A stretch of 44,694 nucleotides of DNA from Candidatus Gastranaerophilales bacterium (GCA_944326615.1 CALVEO010000011.1:1-44694), one strand, 5' to 3'; numbered from the stretch's first letter, positions 15,006 to 23,005 are shown. Translations and numbers: made by a program. Notes: generated by a model from the letters alone, not told the origin.

Positions 15006-16136
15006 ATGAGAAATTTACATTATTATGAAGCTTCGGGGGGGGGGGCATTTCTAGCTGACGGAGATCAAGAAGCCCGGAAGTCAGGCATTTTAAAGATACT
15101 AGGATACTATGGCAGTAAGGCAATAGTAAGTATTGTAAAATTTTTCCCTCTCTTGGGAGATGGATTTATCAGAGGGCAGGAAGCTCGGAAGTCAAGAGGG
15201 CAAGCCAGTTTAGAAGGTAGGAATGTAAGAAGATATGAGGGTAGGCCGTTTACATTAAAAGGCTTATTTCCCAATTGTCAAAGTCTACCTTCTTGTTTTG
15301 ATATAACAAGTTCATGCAAGACACAAATGGCGGCTGGAACGGCTACACTGCCTATTGTAGCCCTCTTTGACGACATTCGTCAAGCCACGTTTAATTTGGT
15401 GAAAGGTAATATGCACGTAGCCACCTACAACAATATCCGTCGAGCTGCATTCACTTTGGCAGAGGTCTTGATTACCTTAGGAATTATAGGTGTGGTAGCT
15501 GCAATGACGATGCCGTCATTAATTCAGGAACACAGAGAAAAGGCTACTGTTGCGAAATTAAAAAAGGTTTATTCAAATCTTAATAATGCTTTTATATTAA
15601 GTATTAGTGAATACGGCAGTGTTAACGACTGGGGAATAACATCAGCTGAGATAGATAATAAAGGTTCTGATTTAATTGCAAGACGCCTGAAAGAATTTAT
15701 GATATCTGCAAAAGACTGCAATTCTGACGGCGGATGCTTTGGAGAAGATACTTATAAAACTCTCGGTCCAGTATCTGAAAGATTTTCCGGCGCAGCAAAC
15801 ACGTTTTCAACTTTTATTTTGGCAGACGGAACATCCATAGGTATCTGGGGAGTAGGTTCAATAAATAAGTATGGCATGATTATAGTCGATATAAACGGCA
15901 AACAAAGACCCAACACAACAGGTAAAGATGCATTCTGGTTTAAAATTACCGAAAATTCAATAGTTCCCCTGGGACTTAAAGGAGAAACAGAGGCTTATAA
16001 TTTCGAAAACTGTATAAATCCTGTCAGCGCATATTACACATCACGCGGCTGCACCGCCTGGGTTATATTTAATGAAAATATGGACTATCTGCATTGCAAG
16101 GATTTGAGCTGGGAGGGTAAAACAAGATGTAAATAA
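15006..16136 (+). CDS. Prepilin with 148-residue repeat-built leader and G11 tract (in frame)
   Basis: A 376-residue protein starting at an ATG with AAAGGAG at the right spacing. The prepilin motif AAFTLAEVLITLGIIGVVAA begins only near residue 147, so the nominal leader is about 148 residues instead of the usual 5-30. That leader holds a G11 tract (codons 10-14), two QEARKS segments, an EGRxxRRYEGR repeat, a CKTQ.AAGTATLP repeat and a 60-bp unit (FNLVKGNMHVATYNNIRRAA). The mature part ends GCTAWVIFNENMDYLHC...TRCK, nearly the same as the prepilin at 27371. With G10 or G12 the frame stops within five codons. An internal ATG at 15411 would give a 13-residue leader and is a real alternative start. 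Confidence 0.8.
   Translation: MRNLHYYEASGGGAFLADGDQEARKSGILKILGYYGSKAIVSIVKFFPLLGDGFIRGQEARKSRGQASLEGRNVRRYEGRPFTLKGLFPNCQSLPSCFDITSSCKTQMAAGTATLPIVALFDDIRQATFNLVKGNMHVATYNNIRRAAFTLAEVLITLGIIGVVAAMTMPSLIQEHREKATVAKLKKVYSNLNNAFILSISEYGSVNDWGITSAEIDNKGSDLIARRLKEFMISAKDCNSDGGCFGEDTYKTLGPVSERFSGAANTFSTFILADGTSIGIWGVGSINKYGMIIVDINGKQRPNTTGKDAFWFKITENSIVPLGLKGETEAYNFENCINPVSAYYTSRGCTAWVIFNENMDYLHCKDLSWEGKTRCK
15035..15045 (+). repeat. G11 homopolymer in prepilin leader
   Basis: Eleven G in a row, ten codons after the start. With 11 the gene reads TCG GGG GGG GGG GCA and stays open. With 10 it meets TAG, and with 12 it meets TGA, within a few codons. Confidence 0.9.
15209..15247 (+). repeat. EGR-RRYEGR dispersed repeat, copy 1
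   Basis: TTTAGAAGGTAGGAATGTAA onward, translated here as LEGRNVRRYEGR. Other copies lie at 25958-25998 and 28211-28270 on the minus strand. Confidence 0.75.
15390..15449 (+). repeat. 60-bp leader unit (single copy)
   Basis: Encodes FNLVKGNMHVATYNNIRRAA directly before the FTLAE motif. It matches the 60-bp units repeated three times at 22148-22327 (consensus F-x-x-V/A-K-x-x-x-H-V-x-x-S-D-N-I-R-x-x-A). Confidence 0.75.
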
Positions 16137-16140
16137 GCAA

Positions 16141-16177
16141 AAAAATGCAATTACCCATTCAGGTAATTGCATTTTTT
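16141..16177 (+). terminator. Terminator of the long-leader prepilin gene
   Basis: AAAAAATGCAATTACC and GGTAATTGCATTTTTT make a 16-bp stem around CATTCA, starting 4 bases after the stop. Confidence 0.9.
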
Positions 16178-16313
16178 GGATAAAACATGTAATATTTTTA
16201 TGTCTATACTGTATCCAAAATAATTAACAAAAATTTACATCATATATTTTCAGGCAGGACGCAAATTTCGATGATTTCTGATTTTTATGCCACTAGAAAA
16301 GTTTGTCAATATA

Positions 16314-16322
16314 TGTTATAAT
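16314..16322 (+). promoter_or_regulatory. Extended -10 element
   Basis: TGtTATAAT upstream of the 53-residue ORF at 16375, with no good -35. The 16178-16313 stretch before it holds no gene that I can see. Confidence 0.45.
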
Positions 16323-16374
16323 TTTAACATGAATTATATATGGGGTAACTAAAAAAACAAAAAGGAGTAGGTCT

Positions 16375-16536
16375 ATGACGGTGTTAGCTTCTAAAACAAC
16401 AAAAACTAAAACAACTAAATCTAAATTCAATGATGAATTTGAAAATTACTTGAAAAATCAATGCCTGAAAACAACATTCAATGGTATTGAAGTAGAAACA
16501 TTCTCTTGGTATAAAAAAGTTTTGGGCTTGGTATAA
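16375..16536 (+). CDS. Small unknown protein, 53 residues
   Basis: ATG with AAAGGAGTAGG just upstream, an extended -10 promoter about 55 bases before the start, and a terminator after the stop: a complete small gene. The product begins with a Lys/Thr-rich run (SKTTKTKTTKSKFNDEFENY) and ends FSWYKKVLGLV. No signal peptide or membrane segment. The basic Thr/Lys-rich N-terminus could bind nucleic acid, but I do not recognise the family. Confidence 0.6.
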   Translation: MTVLASKTTKTKTTKSKFNDEFENYLKNQCLKTTFNGIEVETFSWYKKVLGLV

Positions 16537-16583
16537 AACATCTAAAACAGGATATTTAAGAGATACAAACAGAACTCCTATTG

Positions 16584-16617
16584 AAAAGCCAATATTAATA
16601 TTTTAAATTGGCTTTTT
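16584..16617 (+). terminator. Terminator of the 53-residue ORF
   Basis: AAAAGCCAAT and ATTGGCTTTTTT stem with an A/T loop, followed by C and T-rich sequence. Confidence 0.75.
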
Positions 16618-16643
16618 TCTGCTGTTTATAGTAATATAATTTT

Positions 16644-17423
16644 ATGAAAATTATCGGCCCAATAATTGAAAATTTTAAAAACATACCGGAAGTTAAAGCA
16701 ATAGCTCTTTCAGGCTCAAGAACAGCTAAAAGTTCGGATGAAACTTCCGATTACGATGTTTACATATATTCTGACAAAGATATTGATACAAACAAAAGAA
16801 CAGAAATAGCAAAAAAATATGCTGACAAATATGAAATTGACAATAGGTTTTTCGGTTCCGGTGATGAATGGATTTTAAAAAATTCTGATATACAATTTGA
16901 TGTTATGTATCGTTCAAGAGAATGGATGGAAAACAGCATTGAAAATACGTGGGTAAAACATTACCCTTCAATAGGTTATTCAACCTGCTTTGTTTTCAAT
17001 GTAAAAAATTCAAAATCCCTTTATGATCCACAAGGATGGTATAAAAATTTACAAAATAAAGTAAGCGGGGAATATCCTGAACAATTATCAAAAAACATTA
17101 TAAATAATAATCTGCCTTTGCTCAAAAATAAAATCTCAGCATCGTTTTATGAACAAGTACAAAAAGCTTTGCAAAGAAAAGATTACGTCAGTCTTAATCA
17201 TAGAATAGCAGCTTTCATTGCCAGCTATTTTGATGTTTTGTTTGCGGCAAATAAAGTATTGCATCCTGGGGAAAAAAGACTAGTTCAATATACAAAGCTA
17301 CATTGCAAAAAAATACCGGAAAACTTTGAAGCTGATATTACCAGCATAACAAAAGAACCCATGAAAAATACATTAGAAACTTTATCCCGCTTAAACAGTA
17401 ATCTTATGAAAATTATGAAATAG
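16644..17423 (+). CDS. Nucleotidyltransferase-fold protein (DUF4037-like)
   Basis: A 259-residue protein with the polymerase-beta nucleotidyltransferase signature: LSGSRTAKSSDETSDYDVYIY at residues about 22-42 (Gly-Ser, then Asp-x-Asp) and a third acidic residue in IQFDVMYR near 90. The C-terminal half is helical and ends LSRLNSNLMKIMK. Such proteins transfer nucleotides to antibiotics, proteins or RNA; the substrate cannot be told here. TATAAT lies only 3 bases before the ATG and there is no ribosome site. The stop overlaps the convergent TPR gene by 11 bases. DUF4037 is a tentative family guess. Confidence 0.7.
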   Translation: MKIIGPIIENFKNIPEVKAIALSGSRTAKSSDETSDYDVYIYSDKDIDTNKRTEIAKKYADKYEIDNRFFGSGDEWILKNSDIQFDVMYRSREWMENSIENTWVKHYPSIGYSTCFVFNVKNSKSLYDPQGWYKNLQNKVSGEYPEQLSKNIINNNLPLLKNKISASFYEQVQKALQRKDYVSLNHRIAAFIASYFDVLFAANKVLHPGEKRLVQYTKLHCKKIPENFEADITSITKEPMKNTLETLSRLNSNLMKIMK

Positions 17424-19170
17424 CTCTTATCATTTCCTGAGCTTCCTCGCATTCGGGAAATGTGTCTACAATTTTATCAAGAACAGAAAGTGCAGAATCT
17501 TTATCGCCTAATTTTTCATAACAATGAGCACTATTTAAAAGAAGATTAACATTAAGCGGATTTTTATCAAGCAAGTGTTTAAAAATTCCGTTTGCCTGCT
17601 CAAAGTCCCCGAGTTCATAATAACATAGGCCGAGCATATGTTCACAGTCATAAGTTTTTTCAAGTTCATAAGATTTCACAAAATACATTTTTGCATCATC
17701 ATACATCTTTTGAAGAAATCTCACTTTTCCTGCAATAAAATGCATAAAACTGTTATTTAAATCATGCTCTATTGCATGCGTGATTTGTTCATACGCCTTA
17801 TCAAGTTCGTTTAAATGAATTTTATTCAATGCGGAAAATCCCAGTGCATCGGCATCATGGGGATTAATTGCAATAGCTTTTTGATAATATTCATCAGCCT
17901 TTACGAAATCTGTGGTTGAATGCAGATAATTTGCATATTCAAACAATATATCAAAGTCTTCAGGAGCAATACTTAATGCCTTATTAAATTCATCTTCCGC
18001 ATAATCAAACAGTCTTTTACTTAAATACAAAACTCCCAAATCTTTATGGGCCTGAGCAAATTCAGGATTAAGCTCTACTACTTTTTTCAATATCTTTTCT
18101 GCTTTATCCATATCATCTGTTTTTACACATAGATGAGCAAATTCATAATAAATTTCAGGAGAAACATTACCTTGAATAAGAATTTTTTCATAAAGCATTT
18201 TTGCATTTGCATACTGATGAATTTTGACATAAATACCAGCAAGTTTTCTTAGCATAGAAACTGATTTAGGATTTAAAAGAACAAGCTGTGCAAGAATTGT
18301 AATTGCACTTGCATAATCTCCTGAAGCATCATAACAGCATGCAAGGTTATATTGAAAATTAGGTTTACCCGGATGATGAGATACAAGAATTTTATAATGT
18401 TTTATAGCCTCTTCAAGCTGATTTGATTTAACTTCGGAAAGTGCAAGAGCTACAAGGTAACTATCCTGATTTTCTATTGCGTAAGCTTTTCTAAAAAATT
18501 CACAGGCTTCTTTGTGTTTATTTTGAAGCTGTAAAACAGAGCCTATATTAAAATAGGTTATTGAATTTTCAGGATCAAGACGGCTTGCTTCCATAAAATT
18601 AAGATAAGCTTTATCAAGATTTCCTATAGTAACATAACAAGTACCGAGATTGTTATAAAGCTGAGAATGCTCCGGATTAAGCTCCAATGCTTTTTCCAAA
18701 AATTCAACAGCCTTTTCAAAGTTTTTTAATGCCATACAGGCAGTTCCGGCAATGTAATAAACTGTATAATCATCTTTTACATATTCAAGAGATTTTATTA
18801 CTGTATCAACTGCTTTTTGCGGTTCTTTATTTTTAACATAGACAATTGCAAGATTTTTATACGCATCTACATAGCTGCTTCTCAGTCTCAAAACCTCTTC
18901 ATAAGATGCAATTGCATGGATATAATCATCTTGATTATCATAACAGTTAGCAAGATAAAACCAGCTTGCAGCATCATCTTTATACTTTACAACAGTTTCA
19001 AAAACAGCCTGTCCTTCTTTAAATTCATTTAGATTAACATGGCACAGCCCCAAAAGTTTTAATGCCTCAACATCTTTTTCATCATCACGAATAATAGTTT
19101 GCAATTCTTTTTTAGCTTCTTCGTACTTTTTAGAATTAATAAGTTTGTTTATTGTATCCAGATTTTCCAT
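17413..19170 (-). CDS. Large tetratricopeptide-repeat protein
   Basis: A 585-residue protein made almost wholly of TPR units (about 16-17 of 34 residues), for example EEAKKELQTIIRDDEKDVEA, AVEFLEKALELNPEHSQLYN and ANGIFKHLLDKNPLNVNLLL. No signal peptide, membrane segment or catalytic domain is seen, so it is probably a cytoplasmic scaffold for protein contacts. The ATG at 19170 is preceded by TATAAT with 6 bases between, and no ribosome site; a TTG at 19188 is in frame but would lie upstream of the predicted transcript start. Confidence 0.85.
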   Translation of the reverse strand: MENLDTINKLINSKKYEEAKKELQTIIRDDEKDVEALKLLGLCHVNLNEFKEGQAVFETVVKYKDDAASWFYLANCYDNQDDYIHAIASYEEVLRLRSSYVDAYKNLAIVYVKNKEPQKAVDTVIKSLEYVKDDYTVYYIAGTACMALKNFEKAVEFLEKALELNPEHSQLYNNLGTCYVTIGNLDKAYLNFMEASRLDPENSITYFNIGSVLQLQNKHKEACEFFRKAYAIENQDSYLVALALSEVKSNQLEEAIKHYKILVSHHPGKPNFQYNLACCYDASGDYASAITILAQLVLLNPKSVSMLRKLAGIYVKIHQYANAKMLYEKILIQGNVSPEIYYEFAHLCVKTDDMDKAEKILKKVVELNPEFAQAHKDLGVLYLSKRLFDYAEDEFNKALSIAPEDFDILFEYANYLHSTTDFVKADEYYQKAIAINPHDADALGFSALNKIHLNELDKAYEQITHAIEHDLNNSFMHFIAGKVRFLQKMYDDAKMYFVKSYELEKTYDCEHMLGLCYYELGDFEQANGIFKHLLDKNPLNVNLLLNSAHCYEKLGDKDSALSVLDKIVDTFPECEEAQEMIRAIS

Positions 19171-19176
19171 AATATT

Positions 19177-19182
19177 ATTATA
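19177..19182 (-). promoter_or_regulatory. -10 box of the TPR gene, leaderless geometry
   Basis: Minus-strand TATAAT, six bases (AATATT), then ATG at 19170. Confidence 0.45.
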
Positions 19183-19199
19183 ACTCAAACAAAACTTAC

Positions 19200-19229
19200 T
19201 TTACAGATTTTCAAAACACGTGGTATAAT
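19200..19229 (+). promoter_or_regulatory. Promoter of the unknown gene at 19286
   Basis: TTTACA (19200-19205), an 18-base spacer, then TGG and TATAAT (19224-19229), an extended -10. Confidence 0.65.
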
Positions 19230-19285
19230 ATTATATCAACGCCTTAAAAATTTTTCATTAAATTTTTGTCCGGAAAGGAACAAAA

Positions 19286-19984
19286 ATGGGAAAATCTTCT
19301 AAATACCCTTCTTACTCATCAGGTACAATCAAAGTTAACGGTTCGACAAAAGCTAACACCTACAAACAAGGGAACAATGTAATCACAAACTACAATATGT
19401 CTGATGATGAAAAGAGAGCTTATGATTATGCACAAAAATCATTTGCGGATTCGCTTGCGTCGGTAAATGTTTTTGATGACGACACAAAGAAAAATTTACA
19501 ATCGCAGCTTGAAGCTTACACATTAAACGGACAAAAACTTATCAATAATATGTATGAGCCTATGCTTGACGATCTTAAAACAGATATTGCATCACGCTTC
19601 GGGAATTTTGACAACTCTGTGTTTATGGATAACCTAAATTCAATAGAAGCGAACCGCGCAGAATCCATCAATAATCTTGCACAGGATGTAATGGCAAAAC
19701 GGGACGAACTTATAAGCAATGAATTAGCTCAAAGATATACATATCTGGGATTTTTGCAGGATGTACAAAACCAGATGAACTCAAATATCCTTAACTATGC
19801 CTCGGCTTCTCAGGCAAACAGTGCATCAGGGAATGACTATAATGCCAGAGCTTATGCCGCAAATCAAGCCTCAGGCAGTACATTTGACAATTACGCCAAT
19901 CTTGCATCAGGCGCCCTTAGCATGATGGGACCTTATGGAATGGCTGCATCAGCAGCGTTGCAAATTGCAAAACAATATGTATAA
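19286..19984 (+). CDS. Unknown protein, 232 residues
   Basis: A monocistronic gene with its own promoter, a GGAAAGGAA ribosome site and a terminator. The N-terminus (MGKSSKYPSYSSGTIKVNG) is Ser/Gly/Lys rich, the middle is helical (about 40-160) and the C-terminal 70 residues are Ala/Ser/Gly rich, ending GPYGMAASAALQIAKQYV. No signal peptide. The low-complexity ends and helical core recall phage or surface structural proteins, but no phage gene is nearby and I assign no function. Confidence 0.65.
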   Translation: MGKSSKYPSYSSGTIKVNGSTKANTYKQGNNVITNYNMSDDEKRAYDYAQKSFADSLASVNVFDDDTKKNLQSQLEAYTLNGQKLINNMYEPMLDDLKTDIASRFGNFDNSVFMDNLNSIEANRAESINNLAQDVMAKRDELISNELAQRYTYLGFLQDVQNQMNSNILNYASASQANSASGNDYNARAYAANQASGSTFDNYANLASGALSMMGPYGMAASAALQIAKQYV

Positions 19985-19988
19985 GTAA

Positions 19989-20023
19989 TAAAAAGCGGAC
20001 TTTTAAAAAAGCCCGCTTTTTAA
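19989..20023 (+). terminator. Terminator
   Basis: AAAAAGCGGACTTTT and AAAAAGCCCGCTTTTT form a long stem right after the stop at 19984. Confidence 0.85.
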
Positions 20024-20124
20024 TAATATTGCATTATACTATTTTTATTGCTATAATTACAAACAGCGCCCGATACCTCCAATGTGTCTACAAAACTATC
20101 AGCGACAATAGGGCAAAGGTAGAT

Positions 20125-20247
20125 ATGAAACGAGAAGACATAAGAAAAGTCCTACGCGTTATAGGACTTCTTCTTAATTTAATTTCGAATATAGGATACG
20201 TCAAACGGGTTAAGTTTATATGGAGCTTAGCCCGCTTCCCTATATAA
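20125..20247 (+). CDS. Possible small protein, 40 residues
   Basis: ATG with AAAGG upstream; the product (MKREDIRKVLRVIGLLLNLI...) is basic with one hydrophobic helix at about residues 9-22. Two hairpins (20147-20169 and 20206-20234) lie inside it, so the segment may instead be a structured RNA. The evidence is weak for either reading. Confidence 0.3.
   Translation: MKREDIRKVLRVIGLLLNLISNIGYVKRVKFIWSLARFPI
20147..20234. other. Two hairpins between the unknown gene and mnmE
   Basis: AAGTCCTA and TAGGACTT (20147-20169), and CGGGTTAAG and CTTAGCCCG (20206-20234, one G-T pair). Neither has a long T run, so these are not obvious terminators. They could be part of a small RNA or a mobile palindrome. 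Confidence 0.4.
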
Positions 20248-20293
20248 AATAACATATTCTATTACAATTTTAAGTGTTAAAACATGTTTGCGT

Positions 20294-20299
20294 TATAAT
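20294..20299 (+). promoter_or_regulatory. -10 box of mnmE, leaderless geometry
   Basis: TATAAT, six bases (CAAACT), then ATG at 20306, with no ribosome site. Confidence 0.5.
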
Positions 20300-20305
20300 C
20301 AAACT

Positions 20306-21640
20306 ATGAACATCTTACAGGAATTTGATACAATAGCTGCAATTGCAACGCCTATCGGAACAGGAGGGGTTGGAGTTATCAGAATTTCCGGCGATAAAAG
20401 TTTTGAAATTATTGATAAAATTTACTCAAAACATAACCTTGAAGCAGGAAAAATTTCGCATGGCTGGATTAACGATGGCGATAAAAAAATTGATGAAGTC
20501 TTGCTTCTTCCTTTCAAAAATCCTAGAAGCTACACCGGTGAAGATGTAATTGAAATTCACTGTCATGGCGGAATTAATGTTGTAAGAAATATCCTTGAAG
20601 TTGTTTTAAAAAACGGCGCGCGTATGGCAGAACGCGGGGAATTTACAAAACGCGCATTCTTGAATAAAAAAATGGATTTGTCGCAGGCAGAAGCTGTTGC
20701 AGACCTAATCCATGCAAAAACAAGAGATTTTGCAAAACAATCTGCCAAAAATTTATCAGGAGTTCTAAGTTCAAAAATTAAAGAAATAAGAAAAGATATT
20801 TTTGATGTACTTTCTAAAATTATTGCAGGAATTGATTTCCCGGAAGACGTTGCAGAGCCTGAGTATGATTACATAATTTCTGAATTTGAAAAAGCTCTTG
20901 GAAAAATAGATAAAATTTTATCATGTGCCAATTCATCTAATATTATGCGTCAGGGGATAAAAATTGCGATTGTTGGCAAACCCAATGTCGGAAAATCATC
21001 ACTTTTCAATACATTACTGAATGTTGAACGTGCAATAGTAACGGATATTGCAGGCACAACACGTGATATTATAAAAGAAACTCTTGACTGGGATGTTGCA
21101 ATTACCTTGATTGATACGGCAGGAATTCGCGACAATGATGAAGTAGGTAAAGTTGAAGAAATCGGGATTGAATACTCCAAACAATCCGCTGATGAAGCTG
21201 ATCTTGTTTTGTTTTTATATGATGCGTCAAAGGGTATGAATGAAGATGACAAAGCAATTCTGGAACTTATAAAAGACAAAAATCATATTATAATTGCCAA
21301 TAAATCTGACCTTATCACAGAAAAACAAGAAGGAACCTTCTATCTTTCAACCAGAACAAAAGAAGGTCTTGAGGAGCTTAAAAACAAAATAAAAAAAATT
21401 TCTTACAATTTTTCACTTGAAGACACTGAATTTGTAACAAACAACCGCCAGCAGGACTGCCTTGAAAAGTGCAGAGAAAGCTTAATTCAGGCGCTTGAAG
21501 CTGCAAAAATTCATCAGCTTCAGGACTTGATTTCAATTGATTTGAAATCCGCACTGTTATTTTTAGACGAAATCACAGGCGAAGTAATAACTGATGAAAT
21601 TTTAAATAATATATTCGATCATTTCTGCATTGGCAAATAA
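20306..21640 (+). CDS. mnmE: tRNA modification GTPase MnmE
   Basis: A 444-residue protein that, with MnmG, modifies the wobble uridine of certain tRNAs. Visible: the N-terminal folate-binding domain (DTIAAIATPIGTGGVGVIRI, SYTGEDVIEIHCHGG), the helical domain, the G domain inserted within it (P-loop GKPNVGKSSL, IAGTTRD, DTAGIR, NKSDL) and the C-terminal FCIGK whose Cys is required for activity. Homology starts at MNILQEFDTIA, so the ATG at 20306 is chosen over an in-frame TTG at 20288. A leaderless message is likely. The convergent XRE gene ends 14 bases downstream. Confidence 0.97.
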   Translation: MNILQEFDTIAAIATPIGTGGVGVIRISGDKSFEIIDKIYSKHNLEAGKISHGWINDGDKKIDEVLLLPFKNPRSYTGEDVIEIHCHGGINVVRNILEVVLKNGARMAERGEFTKRAFLNKKMDLSQAEAVADLIHAKTRDFAKQSAKNLSGVLSSKIKEIRKDIFDVLSKIIAGIDFPEDVAEPEYDYIISEFEKALGKIDKILSCANSSNIMRQGIKIAIVGKPNVGKSSLFNTLLNVERAIVTDIAGTTRDIIKETLDWDVAITLIDTAGIRDNDEVGKVEEIGIEYSKQSADEADLVLFLYDASKGMNEDDKAILELIKDKNHIIIANKSDLITEKQEGTFYLSTRTKEGLEELKNKIKKISYNFSLEDTEFVTNNRQQDCLEKCRESLIQALEAAKIHQLQDLISIDLKSALLFLDEITGEVITDEILNNIFDHFCIGK

Positions 21641-21654
21641 AGCGTAAAAATATA

Positions 21655-21972
21655 TTATAAAACAAAATCTTCTATAAATAAGCGGATTTTTTCGAGCTTA
21701 CGGTTATCAAGTTTATTCAATTCTTTATTAATTTCTTCAATAATTTGTGAGTTTGTTTTGTCAGAATTATATCTGAATAAAAGATTTAATTCAATGTCAA
21801 GAGCATTAGCAATTTTTTCAAGAGAATTTAAGGTCGGAAAATTTCTGCCTGACTCAATGATGCTTATAGAATTAGGCTCCATACTTACAAGTTCTGCAAG
21901 TTGTTCCTGAGTCAAATTTTTAGCTTTTCTGAAATATTTTATTCTCTGCCCTAAAAGTTTTTTATGATTCAT
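21655..21972 (-). CDS. XRE-family transcriptional regulator
   Basis: A 105-residue protein with an N-terminal Cro/C1 helix-turn-helix (LGQRIKYFRKAKNLTQEQLA, then SMEPNSISIIESGRNFPTLNS) at about residues 5-60 and a charged helical tail likely used for dimer contacts. The frame is open 12 codons further, but MNHKKLLGQR fits the family start. TAAAAT lies 7 bases before this ATG, so it may also be leaderless. It resembles the regulator at 34299-34625 in size and layout. Its target is unknown; the prepilin locus diverges from it. Confidence 0.85.
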   Translation of the reverse strand: MNHKKLLGQRIKYFRKAKNLTQEQLAELVSMEPNSISIIESGRNFPTLNSLEKIANALDIELNLLFRYNSDKTNSQIIEEINKELNKLDNRKLEKIRLFIEDFVL

Positions 21973-21979
21973 AGTAATA

Positions 21980-21985
21980 ATTTTA
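21980..21985 (-). promoter_or_regulatory. -10 box of the XRE gene, leaderless geometry
   Basis: Minus-strand TAAAAT, then 7 bases, then the ATG at 21972. Confidence 0.35.
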
Positions 21986-22117
21986 CAATTTATTATATGT
22001 GTTTCCACTAAAATAAATTTATTATTTTATTAAAAAATATTAAATTGTTTCAATATATATGAATTTATTTTATAATTATCGGGTAAAAATATAATATAAA
22101 TTTATTGAGAGGGAGAC

Positions 22118-23003
22118 ATGATTAACAAACAAAATACAAAACAAACTTTCACTCCGGCTAAAGGTGCTACGCACGTAGTCATTTCCGACAATATTCGTAA
22201 AGAAGCGTTCACTTTGGTGAAAGGTGCTACGCACGTAGTCACTTCCGACAATATTCGTAAAAAAACTTTCAATCCGGCTAAAAATACTTCGCACGTAGCC
22301 ACTTCCGACAATATTCGCCAAGAAGCATTTACACTTGCCGAGGCCTTAATAACCTTAGGAATTATCGGTGTTGTGGCTGCACTAACTCTTCCTGTACTCT
22401 TTGTTAATCACAGAAAAACAGTTGTAGAAACCAGACTGGCAAAATTCTATAGCACAATGAATCAGGCAATATTACAAGCTGAAGTTGATTTAGGAGATAA
22501 AAGAGACTGGCCAGACATCGGAAAAGGTTATGAAGAAGATGAAGATGGCAACCCAGACAAATCTAAATCAATTCCGCTTGCTTGGTTTAACACTTATATG
22601 CGTCCTTATTTGAACCTTCTTAAAGTAAATATATCTTGGACGTGTCCTTGCCTATTTCCCTGATGGCAGCCTTGCTGCTATTAGTGGGTCTGCAATTATT
22701 TTTTATGTCGACGCAAAATATTACAGTGAATATGAAACAGAGAACGGCGGCTCAGTTCCGGATGAAATGAATTCAGGCACACAGTGTTTTCTTTTTGGCT
22801 TTTACCCGAACATAGAAAATGACAAGTTCCATTATAATAAAGGTGTAGAACCATATACACATGGCTGGGACGGCAAAAGAGAAAGTTTATTCACCGGAGA
22901 ATACGGATGCAAAAAAGAAACAAACCGTACAAGACCTTACTGTACTAAACTAATTCAAATGAATGGTTGGAAAATTCCTAAGGACTATCCGCTGAGATTT
23001 TAA
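22118..23003 (+). pseudogene. Frameshifted prepilin with triple-repeat leader
   Basis: Starts at an ATG after GAGAGGGAGAC. A 70-residue leader made of three 60-bp units precedes EAFTLAEALITLGIIGVVAA, a typical prepilin motif (Glu +5). The first frame ends at 22663. From about 22632 a second frame reads YLGRVLAYFPDGSLAAISGS and runs on to 23003 (ending GWKIPKDYPLRF), as expected for the rest of the pilin domain. The break falls at AAATATATCTT; adding one AT there would restore K-V-N-I-Y-L-G-R. So this is one gene broken by a small indel, not two genes. A sequencing error cannot be excluded. Confidence 0.75.
22148..22327 (+). repeat. Three tandem 60-bp units in prepilin leader
   Basis: Units at 22148-22207, 22208-22267 and 22268-22327, most alike in the GCACGTAG(T/C)CA(C/T)TTCCGACAATATTCG part. 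Each encodes 20 residues (consensus FTLVKGATHVVTSDNIRKEA) and begins with FTP, FTL or FNP, a decoy of the FTLAE motif that follows directly at 22328. Confidence 0.9.
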
Positions 23004-23005
23004 TA

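Noticed and set aside
22148-22327. Three regular 60-bp repeats as a possible CRISPR array
   Set aside because: The units are contiguous, with no unique spacers, and are translated in frame within a prepilin leader. No cas gene is nearby.
22767-23003. A separate 78-codon gene after the prepilin
   Set aside because: It lacks a ribosome site, and its frame extends back through a pilin-like stretch to the frameshift at about 22632. It is the 3' part of the broken prepilin.
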